From Fredinandcohnia onubensis (GTDB lineage: Bacteria > Bacillota > Bacilli > Bacillales > Bacillaceae_L), in the NCBI RefSeq assembly GCF_002734285.1, contig NZ_NSEA01000007.1, positions 1-56,766 on the forward strand: 56,766 nt of DNA, read 5' to 3'. Numbering within the stretch: the stretch's first letter is position 1; every line of letters begins with the position of its first letter. The translations under genes were made by a program, and so were the position numbers. The notes beneath the pieces are model-generated. The model had not been told where the DNA came from. It saw only the letters and a list, made by a program, of their open reading frames with translations, and made no database searches. This document shows positions 33,888 to 42,453 of the stretch, one piece after another.

Positions 33888-35288
33888 TTAAAACTCAAAG
33901 TAATCTTTTGCGTTTTGGTAGCAGATTCCTTTTACAACATCTCCTAGTAAATCCATGTCGTTTGGAACTTCTCCATCTTCTACCCATTCTCCAATTAAGT
34001 TACAAACTAAACGTCGGAAATACTCGTGTCTAGTGTAAGATAGGAAGCTTCTAGAGTCAGTAAGCATTCCAATGAAACGGCTGAATAAGCCAAGGTTCGC
34101 TAATGCTTTCATTTGCTCAAGCATTCCTTCTTTTTGATCATTGAACCACCAAGCAGTTCCGAATTGCATTTTGCCTGGTTTTCCTCCACCTTGGAAGTTT
34201 CCAATTGTTGTACCAAGGATGTAGTTATCGTTTGGATTTAATGAGTAAAGAATCGTTTTTGGTAGTGCATCTTCTGTATCAAGTGCGTCTAATAATTGGT
34301 TTAATGGACGAGCTAATTCACCATCATTGATGCTGTCATAACCAGTGTCTGCTCCTAATTTTCCAAACATTCTTGTGTTGTTATTACGTAACGCATGGAT
34401 ATGTAATTGCATCGCCCAGTCGCGTTTTGCATATTCTTTCCCTAAGAAAACAAGTGTGTAGGATTTATACTTAATTTCATCTTCAATCGAAACTTTTTCA
34501 CCTTTGATTGCTTTTTCAAATGACGCTGCAGCTTCTTCTTTTGTTGTATGCTCATACATCATTGTGTTAAGAGCATGGTCAGATACTCGACCACCAAGTG
34601 AATGGAAGAATTCAATTCTGTTCTCTAACGCAGTTAAGAAATCATCATAGTTTGATATCTCAACACCAGATACTTCACTTAGTTTTTTCACCCAACTAAC
34701 AAAAGTGTCTTGATTGATTTCTAAACCTTTGTCTGGACGGAAGCTTGGTAATACTTTTACATCAAAGCTTGAATCTTCAGCAATAAGCTTGTGATATTCT
34801 AATGAGTCAGTTGGATCGTCAGTCGTACAAACGACTTCTACATTTGATTTTTTGATGAGGTCTCTTGCTCCGAATCCTTCACCCGTTAACTTGCTATTTA
34901 ATTGTTCCCAAATAGCAGGAGCAGATTTTTCGTTTAAGATTTCATGTACATCAAAGAAACGTTGAAGCTCTAAATGAGTCCAGTTGAATAATGGGTTTCC
35001 AATCGTCATTGGAACTGTTTTTGCCCAAGCAACAAATTTATCATAATCAGAAGCATTTCCTGTTACGTATTCTTCTTCAATACCATTTGCTCTCATAGCT
35101 CTCCACTTATAGTGGTCGCCATACAGCCATGCTTCAGTAATATTTTTAAAAGATTTGTTTTCATAAATTTCCTGTGGGCTTAAGTGGCAGTGATAATCAA
35201 TAATTGGCATGTCCTTTGCAAAATTATTGTACAAAGCTACCGCAGTGTCGTTTGACAATAAGAATGTTTCATCCATAAATTTTTTCAT
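33888..35288 (-). CDS. uxaC: Glucuronate/galacturonate isomerase UxaC
   Basis: A 466-residue uronate isomerase that converts D-glucuronate to D-fructuronate and D-galacturonate to D-tagaturonate. The N-terminal MPIIDYHCHLSPQEIYENK contains the metal-binding HxH of the amidohydrolase fold. WRAMRANGIEE, TTDDPTDSLEYH and the C-terminal GMLTDSRSFLSYTRHEYFRR are family signatures. Full length. It is the last gene of the dctPQM-uxaC group, 142 nt after dctM. The next enzymes of the classical Ashwell pathway (UxuB/UxaB, UxuA/UxaA) are absent from the window. Confidence 0.95.
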   Translation of the reverse strand: MKKFMDETFLLSNDTAVALYNNFAKDMPIIDYHCHLSPQEIYENKSFKNITEAWLYGDHYKWRAMRANGIEEEYVTGNASDYDKFVAWAKTVPMTIGNPLFNWTHLELQRFFDVHEILNEKSAPAIWEQLNSKLTGEGFGARDLIKKSNVEVVCTTDDPTDSLEYHKLIAEDSSFDVKVLPSFRPDKGLEINQDTFVSWVKKLSEVSGVEISNYDDFLTALENRIEFFHSLGGRVSDHALNTMMYEHTTKEEAAASFEKAIKGEKVSIEDEIKYKSYTLVFLGKEYAKRDWAMQLHIHALRNNNTRMFGKLGADTGYDSINDGELARPLNQLLDALDTEDALPKTILYSLNPNDNYILGTTIGNFQGGGKPGKMQFGTAWWFNDQKEGMLEQMKALANLGLFSRFIGMLTDSRSFLSYTRHEYFRRLVCNLIGEWVEDGEVPNDMDLLGDVVKGICYQNAKDYFEF

Positions 35289-35392
35289 TTTTGTCCACCT
35301 GCTTTATTAAAATTTTACTATTTTATAGTAACCCAATAGTGGGGAGATAATCAATTAATGCCTATGCGTTTTTCCCTTGTTATTAAAAATTG

Positions 35393-35428
35393 CAATGGCA
35401 AAGGGGTATCTAAAAAGACACCCCATTT
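35393..35428. other. Hairpin between dctM and uxaC
   Basis: GGGGTGTC, a 6-nt loop and GATACCCC form a stem (one G-T pair). The T-tract lies on the plus-strand side, so it is a poor terminator for the leftward genes. It may act as a processing or attenuation site. Confidence 0.5.
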
Positions 35429-35430
35429 TT

Positions 35431-36711
35431 TTATTCTATTAGTAGATCTGGTAAGAATAGTGAAAACTGTGGAACGAATGTAACTAAAAGTAAGGTTACA
35501 ATCATCGCTAAATAGAATGGTGCCATTCCCTTTAGTGTTTTCTCTATTGGTATTTGTCCAATCGCACACCCTACAAAGAGACAGGTTCCTACCGGTGGTG
35601 TAATTAAACCAATTGCTAGGTTTAAAATGAGCACAACACCAAACTGTACTGGATCCATACCAGCTGCAGTAGCAACAGGTAAAAGAATAGGAGTCGCAAT
35701 TAAGATAAGTGGAGCCATGTCCATAAACATACCAAGAACTAGTAAAATTAAGTTGATAAGCAATAATGTTACAATGTCATTAGGAGAGAATGCAAGAAGT
35801 CCCTCTGTAACCATTGCTGGAACTTTTAATAATGCTAAAAGCCATCCAAACGCTGATGATGACGCGATTAAGAATAGTACCATTGCTAATGTTTTAGATG
35901 TTCTAACTAAGATTATACGCATTCTTGAAAGCGGAATATCACGATATACAAAGAATGTAATAATAAATGCATATACTACACCGATCGCAGCTGATTCAGT
36001 AGCTGTGAAGATACCACTTACAATACCACCGATGATGATAACAGCTGTTAAAAGTCCTAATAAACCTTCGCGAACAATTTTTGGAATCTCTTCTCTTTTA
36101 ACAGGCTCACCTTTTGGATAATTACGTTTTACCGCAATAATATATGTTACAACCATTAGGATTAATCCTAATAAAATACCAGGGATTATTCCCCCCATAA
36201 ATAAAGCGCCAACTGAAACCCCACCAGCAGCAGTAGAGTAAATAATCATGTTATGACTCGGTGGAATCATAACCCCTTGTGCTGCACTGGAAATTGTTAC
36301 GTTTACAGCATAATCAGAATCATATTTTGCTTTTTTCATCATTGGAATTAAAACAGATCCGATTGAAGATACGTCTGCAACTGCGGATCCTGAAATTCCG
36401 CCGAAGAATGTACTTGCCAATACGTTAACCATGGCAAGTCCACCACGAACCTTACCAATCATAACGTTAGCTAAGTTAATTAAGCGTCTAGAAATACCGC
36501 CTTCATTCATAATTTCTCCTGCTAAAATAAAGAATGGAATTGCAAGGAGTGAGAATGAATTGAGTCCGCCTACCATACGTTGTACTAATGCTGCTAAATC
36601 TATATCCATATAAATTCCTGTTAAAAACGATGACACTATTAAACTTAGTGCAACAGGAACGCGTATAAGTAAGAGAAGAACAAAGCTTCCTAATAATACT
36701 AATACTTCCAT
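35431..36711 (-). CDS. dctM: TRAP transporter large permease DctM
   Basis: A 426-residue membrane protein with about 12 hydrophobic segments, the channel-forming subunit of a TRAP transporter. It moves an acid substrate with sodium, delivered by the binding protein. FGGISGSAVADVSSIGSVLIPMM (about 104-126) and IPPSHNMIIYS, GMFMDMAPLILI, and GLITPPVGTCLFVGC are typical DctM motifs that line the transport and sodium sites. Its ATG lies 7 nt after the dctQ stop. The catabolic genes nearby point to hexuronates as substrates. Confidence 0.92.
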   Translation of the reverse strand: MEVLVLLGSFVLLLLIRVPVALSLIVSSFLTGIYMDIDLAALVQRMVGGLNSFSLLAIPFFILAGEIMNEGGISRRLINLANVMIGKVRGGLAMVNVLASTFFGGISGSAVADVSSIGSVLIPMMKKAKYDSDYAVNVTISSAAQGVMIPPSHNMIIYSTAAGGVSVGALFMGGIIPGILLGLILMVVTYIIAVKRNYPKGEPVKREEIPKIVREGLLGLLTAVIIIGGIVSGIFTATESAAIGVVYAFIITFFVYRDIPLSRMRIILVRTSKTLAMVLFLIASSSAFGWLLALLKVPAMVTEGLLAFSPNDIVTLLLINLILLVLGMFMDMAPLILIATPILLPVATAAGMDPVQFGVVLILNLAIGLITPPVGTCLFVGCAIGQIPIEKTLKGMAPFYLAMIVTLLLVTFVPQFSLFLPDLLIE

Positions 36712-36718
36712 TTATAAC

Positions 36719-37216
36719 TCACTCCTCTATCTGTTCATCCCATTCTTGGTGCATACCCTTTTTAAACAATAGCTCGATGCCGTAGATTAGCATTAAAACT
36801 CCTGAAACAGGGATCGCAGCGTATAAAACACTTTGTGGTAGCCCAGTTCCTGCCATTGTGGATCCGCCCATCAATGATGTAAATCTAAATCCGTAAACAA
36901 TAAATATAATTGCAACAATAATTACTAAAATTTTTGCGATAATATCACATAATGTTTGGACCTTTTTTGGAAATAATGCAACTAATGCACCCACACCAAT
37001 ATGGAGCTTATCCCTGAAACCAACAGCGATTCCGATGAAACTTACCCATACTAGTAGTAGCATTGACACCTCCGAGGACCAACGGGGAGTATAGCTGAAA
37101 AAATATCTTGTAAAAACTGTTCCAGCAACAATAACGGTCATTAATGCTATGAAAATAACATTAAGATTGTCAATCCCGTTATCAAACATACTTTTGATTT
37201 TTTTAAACCGTTCCAT
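36719..37216 (-). CDS. dctQ: TRAP transporter small permease DctQ
   Basis: A 165-residue membrane protein with four hydrophobic segments (about 15-37, 50-68, 86-110, 128-150), the small subunit of the TRAP transporter. The conserved TRYFFSYTPRWSSEVSMLLLVWVSFIG and GFRDKLHIGV segments are typical. It is encoded between the binding protein and dctM. The 268-nt gap before it holds two hairpins and possibly a second promoter. Confidence 0.9.
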   Translation of the reverse strand: MERFKKIKSMFDNGIDNLNVIFIALMTVIVAGTVFTRYFFSYTPRWSSEVSMLLLVWVSFIGIAVGFRDKLHIGVGALVALFPKKVQTLCDIIAKILVIIVAIIFIVYGFRFTSLMGGSTMAGTGLPQSVLYAAIPVSGVLMLIYGIELLFKKGMHQEWDEQIEE

Positions 37217-37484
37217 TTAACTAGCCTCCTTAAAGCGAACTCGATGATTGTCGAGCCTCAGATGAAAGCAAAGCATTAGTTGCATAATACTTTCTGTATT
37301 CGTTAAAAAACTAACGAAGCTTTTCATTACCTTTTTAACTAACCCAAACACATCATTTCTCGTGTTAGAAATTTTATATTCTTTGCTTTCAATACATGAA
37401 GTCTTACTAAACTATATGAGGGGCACTCCTCCCTCAAGACCATCATCTTGAGGGTGAGTTTGCCACCAAAAGCTTGTTAGATAA
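37217..37484 (-). other. Intercistronic region between dctP and dctQ with hairpins
   Basis: CCCTCAAG..CTTGAGGG (about 37432-37455) forms an 8-bp stem just past dctP. A second stem, TTCGTTA..TTAACGAA, lies near 37298-37318. Neither has a clear T-tract. They probably stabilise the dctP message or attenuate read-through into dctQM. No gene is seen. Confidence 0.5.
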
Positions 37485-38513
37485 TTATTCTACCGCTTCG
37501 ATTTTTTCAATGAATTCTTTGTATGCGCCACCATGTTTGTCATAAACAGGTTGTACAGCTTCACGCCATGGAGCAGTATCAGTGATTTCAACTACTTCAT
37601 TACCAGCTGCTTCTACTTTTTCTTTTGCTTCATTTTCTAAATCTGCCCAAGCAGTTTTTTGAGCTTCTTGTGATTCCATTGCAGCTTCTTTGATTGCTTT
37701 TTGATGTTCTTCACTTAAATCGTTCCATACTTTAGAAGAGATCATTAAAATTTCAGGAACGCGTGAGTGAGCATCTAAAGTGAAGTATTTTGCTACTTCA
37801 TAGTGATTTACTGAATAGTAACTTGGATAGTTGTTTTCAGCACCATCGATAACACCTGTTTGAAGTCCAGAATATACCTCTTCGTACGCCATTGGAGTTG
37901 CAGATGCACCAAGTGATTCTACCATGTCTACTACTAGAGCAGATTGTTGAACACGAATCTTAAGACCTTTTAAATCTTCTGGCTTTTCAACTGGATGTTT
38001 AGAGTTATAGAAGTTACGGCTACCAGAATCATAGAATACTAGTCCTCTCATATTCGATTCTTCCATACCAGCTAATAAATCCTCACCAATATCACCGTTT
38101 AATACACTCCACATATGGTCTGCATCTCTAAATAGGTAAGGCATTGAAAGAACGCCTAAGTCTTTAGAGAATTCAGCAAGTGGACTAGCATTAACACGTG
38201 CAAAGTCGATTGTACCTAATTGAACTTGCTCGATAACGCTCTTCTCGTCACCAAGTTGACCACCCGCGTACACTTCAACCTTAACTTGTCCATCCGTTTT
38301 TTCTTCTACTAATTTCGCAAACTCTTTATCCCCTACAACTGTTGGATAATCCTCAGGTTGGTTGTCTGCTAATTTTAAAACGATAGGATCTTTTGCATCG
38401 CCATCTCCACCGCCACTAGTTTTAGTAGCTGAATCGTCTCCTCCGCCACAAGCTGCTAATAAGCCCGCAAGCATAAAGGACATAGATAGAACTGCTAAGC
38501 CTTTTTTCTTCAT
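37485..38513 (-). CDS. dctP: TRAP transporter substrate-binding lipoprotein DctP
   Basis: A 342-residue DctP-type binding protein. The signal peptide ends in lipobox LAAC (about C23) followed by a Gly/Asp/Ser linker. The mature part has YDSGSRNFYN, the ligand-arginine region DLKGLKIRVQQS, and PMAYEEVYSGLQTGVIDGAENN. ATG at 38513 follows AGAGGGGGAAG; the longer reading to 38654 crosses the operator region. The ligand is probably a hexuronate, from the uxaC and kdu context. It leads the operon; a promoter and operator for the adjacent LacI protein lie 140-200 nt upstream. Confidence 0.92.
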   Translation of the reverse strand: MKKKGLAVLSMSFMLAGLLAACGGGDDSATKTSGGGDGDAKDPIVLKLADNQPEDYPTVVGDKEFAKLVEEKTDGQVKVEVYAGGQLGDEKSVIEQVQLGTIDFARVNASPLAEFSKDLGVLSMPYLFRDADHMWSVLNGDIGEDLLAGMEESNMRGLVFYDSGSRNFYNSKHPVEKPEDLKGLKIRVQQSALVVDMVESLGASATPMAYEEVYSGLQTGVIDGAENNYPSYYSVNHYEVAKYFTLDAHSRVPEILMISSKVWNDLSEEHQKAIKEAAMESQEAQKTAWADLENEAKEKVEAAGNEVVEITDTAPWREAVQPVYDKHGGAYKEFIEKIEAVE

Positions 38514-38575
38514 AAAAAGCTTCCCCCTCTGGTGTGTTTTAATTTTGGTTTCAAAGTCTATAAAACATAACCTTC

Positions 38576-38596
38576 CATATGAAACGCTTTCATATG
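38576..38596. promoter_or_regulatory. Palindrome in the dctP leader
   Basis: CATATGAAA and TTTCATATG flank a 3-nt centre, a 21-bp palindrome in the transcribed leader of dctP. It resembles a cre site but has one base too few in the centre, so the bound protein, if any, is unknown. Confidence 0.5.
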
Positions 38597-38656
38597 TTAT
38601 GAAAAAAAACCGAAAGCAACTAGCAATCGCTTTCATTTGTGTTATAGACTTCAATA

Positions 38657-38676
38657 AAATAACAACGTTGTTATTT
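38657..38676. promoter_or_regulatory. Candidate LacI-family operator O1 at the dctP start site
   Basis: AAATAACAACGTTGTTATTT is a perfect 20-bp palindrome with the central CG typical of LacI-family operators. It begins immediately downstream of the predicted transcription start of the dctP promoter. Confidence 0.7.
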
Positions 38677-38683
38677 CTCTTAC

Positions 38684-38712
38684 ATCATAAATTAAAAAAA
38701 AGTAGTTTTCAA
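38684..38712 (-). promoter_or_regulatory. Promoter of the dctPQM-uxaC operon
   Basis: On the minus strand -35 TTGAAA (plus 38707-38712), a 17-nt spacer and -10 TATGAT (plus 38684-38689). The predicted start is near 38677, abutting operator O1. Confidence 0.6.
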
Positions 38713-38745
38713 GTCTTTTTTTGTCGTTTTCTAAATATACAGTTT

Positions 38746-38759
38746 TGTAAACGTTGACA
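38746..38759 (+). promoter_or_regulatory. cre site overlapping the regulator promoter
   Basis: TGTAAACGTTGACA fits the CcpA consensus TGWAANCGNTNWCA at every position. Its last six bases also form a -35 TTGACA for the LacI-type gene, with GAAAAT 17 nt downstream. It is also about 70-80 nt upstream of the dctP start. Confidence 0.65.
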
Positions 38760-38816
38760 ATATAGTAGAAACCTGTGAAAATGTTAGATAAATAAGCTAT
38801 AAACTTACTAAAAAAA

Positions 38817-38832
38817 TAATAACGTTGTTAAA
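38817..38832. promoter_or_regulatory. Candidate LacI-family operator O2
   Basis: TAATAACGTTGTTAAA shares AACGTTGTTA with O1. Its centre is 157 bp from that of O1, about 15 helical turns, and it lies between the regulator's promoter and start codon. Confidence 0.6.
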
Positions 38833-38889
38833 TGAATTTTACATGAAACAGCATATTAAAAATAAAAAATCAATCTATAGGTGACTTCT

Positions 38890-39879
38890 ATGAATATTAC
38901 GATTAAGGATGTTGCACGGGTAGCAGGTGTTAGTTACTCTACTGTTTCAAAAGCGTTGAACGATAGCCCATTAGTAAAACCTGACACAAAGACAAAGATT
39001 ATGAAAATTGCCAAGGAGTTAGGATATAAACCTAATTTTGCTGCCCAAAGCCTTGTTTCTAAACAAACAAAAGTAATAGGTTTGATTTGGCCGACTTTAG
39101 AACGGATTGCACCTTCTACATTGGTTACTAGAATCAATGAGGAAATTAAATCAAAATCCTATTCTATGATATTATCAATTGATTGTATTGAGGATTCGCT
39201 TGAATTGTTCAAACGGTATCAAGTAGATGGGGTTCTTGTATTTGATGAACATAATCATAGTATTTTAGATACAGTTTCTATTCCGATCGTGACGTACGGT
39301 GTTGGAAGAAACAAAAAACATACTGTGATCGATGTTAGTTATCAAATGGCTATGAAAATGTCTGTTGAGTATTTATATAATCTGGGGCATCGAAATATCG
39401 CCTATCTTGGTGATTTCTCACCTATTGATGATCGACAATTAGAAAAATACTACGGCATAAAAAAAGCGATGAATAGCCTGAACCTACCGATTACAAATGA
39501 AAATTTAGTTAACACGGCAGGACTTAATTGGTATGATGGATATTTAGCAACGAAGCGATTGTTGAACTCTCCGAACAGACCCACTGCAATTATTGGTTCA
39601 AGTTATGATATTAGCGCAGGGATTGTTCGCGCACTTCGTGAGGCAAACTTAATTATCCCGAAGGATATTTCCGTTATGAGCTACGATAATATCTCACAAA
39701 TGGGAAATCTGGAAATTCCATTAACGAGTATCGGGGTCCCGGTGGATGAAATTGCTTGTAATATGGTTGAAACTCTAATAACTCAAATAAAAACGAAGGA
39801 TACAACACCTATTCTTAAACAATTAAAACCGAAAATAAATGAACGGGTCTCGTGTGCCCAGGCTGGTATACTACTGTAA
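38890..39879 (+). CDS. LacI-family transcriptional regulator
   Basis: A 329-residue regulator. The helix-turn-helix is at 3-25 (TIKDVARVAGVSYSTVSKAL), followed by a hinge with NFAAQSLVSKQTKVIGLIWP and a periplasmic-binding-like effector domain. The ATG at 38890 gives the usual family start and is preceded by AGGTG at 6 nt; a GTG at 38881 adds only three residues. It is divergent from dctPQM-uxaC and followed after 54 nt by a permease gene. Two copies of a matching operator flank it. The effector is probably a uronate or an intermediate such as KDG, by inference. Confidence 0.9.
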   Translation: MNITIKDVARVAGVSYSTVSKALNDSPLVKPDTKTKIMKIAKELGYKPNFAAQSLVSKQTKVIGLIWPTLERIAPSTLVTRINEEIKSKSYSMILSIDCIEDSLELFKRYQVDGVLVFDEHNHSILDTVSIPIVTYGVGRNKKHTVIDVSYQMAMKMSVEYLYNLGHRNIAYLGDFSPIDDRQLEKYYGIKKAMNSLNLPITNENLVNTAGLNWYDGYLATKRLLNSPNRPTAIIGSSYDISAGIVRALREANLIIPKDISVMSYDNISQMGNLEIPLTSIGVPVDEIACNMVETLITQIKTKDTTPILKQLKPKINERVSCAQAGILL

Positions 39880-39880
39880 G

Positions 39881-39905
39881 ATGGCTAGGTTTATTGTCTA
39901 GCCAT
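39881..39905 (+). promoter_or_regulatory. Small hairpin between the regulator and permease genes
   Basis: ATGGCTAG and CTAGCCAT flank a 9-nt loop, followed by TGTTTATTT. It may be a partial terminator lowering permease expression. Confidence 0.5.
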
Positions 39906-39933
39906 TGTTTATTTATACAACAAGGAGATAATC

Positions 39934-41280
39934 ATGATTGTTCTGTATAGTCTATTATTTTTGTTTTACTTTGTAAGTTTAATAGTTGATTCTCTATGGC
40001 TTACGACAGGGATGGGAATTCTAGCCATTCTTTCGTGGCTTTTTTCAATTAAAGGATCTTCTCTATTATTCAGGGTTATTAGTATTCTTTTTGTAGTAAT
40101 TGGTGTTCTAGTATTTTTCCTTGAAGGTAGGGAGATTGCAGAGTTACCGTTGTATGCTACTTCCATGGTTCCCTTATTAGCTATCTTTTATGTCCTTCCT
40201 TTTATCAACTCGATTATTATCGTGGGACGATACGATCAGCAGGTTAGTAAACTTTTAAAAGTCCGGATTCATAATATGGGGCAGTTATTTGGTCGAACAT
40301 CGATGGTTACATTTTTATTGGGAGGTTTTCTTAACCTTGCAACCTTACCACTCGTTAAGGCAGTTATACAGAGAAATATTTCTCATATCGCAGAAAATCT
40401 TCAAAATAAATTTATTTCACGTGCAATGCTAAGGGGATATGTTTTTAGTATTATCATTTCGCCTATGGAGTTGCTAGTTATTTTAACCGTGGAATCGACC
40501 CATCTTCCATACTTAACGGTCTTACCATGGTTATTACTTTTTACTTTTATTTTAATATTATTAAATTGGCTGATAGGTTATATGTCCTTTAAAAAATTTG
40601 AACTTACAGAAGAAGGTCAAGAGATCGAGGATGAGGCCGCAAAAAAACAAATGAAATTAAAGGTCATATCTCTTGTTTTCTACCTTGCCTTGTTTATGGT
40701 TGCAATTTTAAGTGTGAATCGCATTTTGAGTATGGGGTTTCTACAAACGATTGCAATAGTAATAGTTCCTTTCTCATTTTTATGGGCCATTTCGATTAAA
40801 CGTTTAAAGTCCTATCTAACATTTGCAATTCCGTTATGGAAAAAGCGTACGATTGGTTTAAAAGATAATTTGGTACTTTTTTTAGGTGTTGGTTTTTTCA
40901 CAGGAAATTTAGGTGATTCGGGCTTTATTGATTACTTACAGGAGCCTTTTACACATTTAAGCCAGTATCCAGTATTCTTGTTTCTGTTCATTCAAGTGTT
41001 ATTTCTTGGGCTTGCTTTAACTGGGTTTCATCCGCTAGTGACATTGACTATTCTTATCGCAATTGTTGAACCTGTTTTACAGATGGTTAACCCGTTAAGT
41101 TTGAGTTTAGTCATGATTACTTCTGCATTATCGACCACGATTGCTGGTCCTTTTAATGTGTCTGTTTCGATTACCGGAGATTTATTGCATGTTAATTCTT
41201 ATAAGGTCTCTCTTTGGAATTTAGGATTTGCCTTTCTGTTTAGTGGTGTCGGGACAATCATGGCGCTTTGCTTGTTGTAA
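39934..41280 (+). CDS. Uncharacterised polytopic permease, ion-transporter (IT) superfamily-like
   Basis: A 448-residue protein with 10-12 hydrophobic segments and no signal peptide. The first half has GRTSMVTFLLGGFLNLATLP, the second half LGVGFFTGNLGDSGF and ALSTTIAGPFNVSVSITGDLL; the two glycine/proline-rich re-entrant-like stretches are the kind seen in anion permeases of the IT superfamily. A charged cytoplasmic loop (about 215-245) separates the halves. I do not recognise a characterised relative. AAGGAG precedes the ATG. Placement after the LacI regulator and opposite the TRAP-uxaC operon suggests uptake or efflux of an acidic sugar or its metabolite, by inference. Confidence 0.7.
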   Translation: MIVLYSLLFLFYFVSLIVDSLWLTTGMGILAILSWLFSIKGSSLLFRVISILFVVIGVLVFFLEGREIAELPLYATSMVPLLAIFYVLPFINSIIIVGRYDQQVSKLLKVRIHNMGQLFGRTSMVTFLLGGFLNLATLPLVKAVIQRNISHIAENLQNKFISRAMLRGYVFSIIISPMELLVILTVESTHLPYLTVLPWLLLFTFILILLNWLIGYMSFKKFELTEEGQEIEDEAAKKQMKLKVISLVFYLALFMVAILSVNRILSMGFLQTIAIVIVPFSFLWAISIKRLKSYLTFAIPLWKKRTIGLKDNLVLFLGVGFFTGNLGDSGFIDYLQEPFTHLSQYPVFLFLFIQVLFLGLALTGFHPLVTLTILIAIVEPVLQMVNPLSLSLVMITSALSTTIAGPFNVSVSITGDLLHVNSYKVSLWNLGFAFLFSGVGTIMALCLL

Positions 41281-41293
41281 TATTTACGAAATC

Positions 41294-41322
41294 AAAAAAG
41301 TGTCTCAGTGAGACACTTTTTT
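41294..41322. terminator. Bidirectional terminator between permease and oxidoreductase
   Basis: AAAAAAGTGTCTCA and TGAGACACTTTTTT form a perfect stem with almost no loop excess, between convergent genes. Confidence 0.9.
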
Positions 41323-41328
41323 GAGGCT

Positions 41329-42354
41329 CTATAGTTTTACAGGTCTTCCTTCTTTTGCTGATTGGTAAATAGCCATTATTAATTCAAGTGGTTTTCTAGC
41401 CTCTTCACCAGTCACTAATGGTTTACGATTTTCCACTATCGCTTGTACGATGTCTGTGTATTGTTTAACAAAAGATTTGTTTGTTTTTACAATATTAGAT
41501 GACACGTCATTTTCTATATTGTTTTGTTTATTCCCGTATTCCAAACCACTCTTGAATTTCCACTCTTTAATATGGTCATTCTCGATGATGACACTTCCGT
41601 TTGTACCGAAAATATCAAGTGTTGTTGAAAAACCAGGATAGGCAGTTGTATTCCCTTCAATTAGCCCAAGTGCACCTGATTTGAATTTAACCGTTGCAAC
41701 ACCGATATCTTCCACCTCAATTCGCTCATGAGCACGTGTAGCTGTATAGGCATAAACCTCATCAACTGGACCCATTAGATAAAGAAGCAGATCAATATAA
41801 TGGATTGACTGATTGATTAATGCGCCGCCACCGTCCAACTCCCACGTTCCACGCCATGCACCGCTATCATAATATTCCTGAGATCGATAGATGGTTGTAC
41901 GAGCCGCTCCAAAATTTAATTGCCCAAACTCGCCTTCGTTTAATACTTTTTTAACATCTTGAACAGCTTCATCAAAACGATGTTGGAAAATACAACTTAA
42001 TGTAACATTTGCATCTTTACATGCTTCAATGAGTTGATTTGTCTTTTCTATTGTAGTATCAATTGGTTTCTCTACAACGACATGCTTACCCGCTTTTGCA
42101 GCATCAATTCCCAGTTGAGCGTGAGTACCACTTGGTGTAACGATGACAACCATATCGATTCCTGCATTTGTTAAGAATTCCTGGTAGTCAGTGTAGGCAT
42201 TTAAATTGTATGTATCTGCTAATTTTTGAACCGTTTCTTTATTGCGCGAGTATACGGCAACAAGTTCAGCGTTGTTTACTTCTTGAATGCTTTTAATATG
42301 TGTATTCGCAATGCTACCGGATCCGACTACTCCAACTTTTATGGTTTTTGACAT
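41329..42354 (-). CDS. Gfo/Idh/MocA family oxidoreductase
   Basis: A 341-residue NAD(P)-dependent oxidoreductase. The Rossmann motif is VGVVGSGSIANTHI near the start. VVEKPIDTTIEKT carries the conserved EKP lysine, and GGGALINQSIHYIDLLLYLMG is the typical C-terminal-domain segment with the catalytic histidine. Substrates in this family are sugars, inositols or sugar acids; a uronate-derived substrate would suit the neighbourhood. ATG at 42354 follows GGGGGA; the longer reading to 42420 crosses a cre site. It is a single-gene transcript. Confidence 0.88.
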   Translation of the reverse strand: MSKTIKVGVVGSGSIANTHIKSIQEVNNAELVAVYSRNKETVQKLADTYNLNAYTDYQEFLTNAGIDMVVIVTPSGTHAQLGIDAAKAGKHVVVEKPIDTTIEKTNQLIEACKDANVTLSCIFQHRFDEAVQDVKKVLNEGEFGQLNFGAARTTIYRSQEYYDSGAWRGTWELDGGGALINQSIHYIDLLLYLMGPVDEVYAYTATRAHERIEVEDIGVATVKFKSGALGLIEGNTTAYPGFSTTLDIFGTNGSVIIENDHIKEWKFKSGLEYGNKQNNIENDVSSNIVKTNKSFVKQYTDIVQAIVENRKPLVTGEEARKPLELIMAIYQSAKEGRPVKL

Positions 42355-42371
42355 GATAATTCCCCCATCTC

Positions 42372-42385
42372 TGTAAACGCTATCA
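42372..42385. promoter_or_regulatory. cre site upstream of the Gfo/Idh gene
   Basis: TGTAAACGCTATCA fits TGWAANCGNTNWCA at every defined position. It lies 18-31 nt before the start codon, a place where CcpA would block transcription. Confidence 0.7.
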
Positions 42386-42422
42386 TCTTTATTATAAAAG
42401 TACTTTTTCTTTTTTACCAATT

Positions 42423-42451
42423 AAAAAAGGACGAACTGGTGCTGTTCGTCC
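42423..42451 (-). terminator. Terminator of the helicase gene
   Basis: GGACGAAC, a 7-nt loop and GTTCGTCC are followed by TTTTTT on the minus strand. Confidence 0.9.
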
Positions 42452-42453
42452 GA

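Noticed and set aside
35627-36121. 164-codon plus-strand frame opposite dctM
   Set aside because: It is antisense to a clear TRAP permease; Ser/Thr/Ile-rich product is the usual shadow of a membrane protein, with no ribosome site.
38576-38596. Canonical cre site before dctP
   Set aside because: The central part is one base shorter than the CcpA consensus; kept only as an unassigned palindrome.
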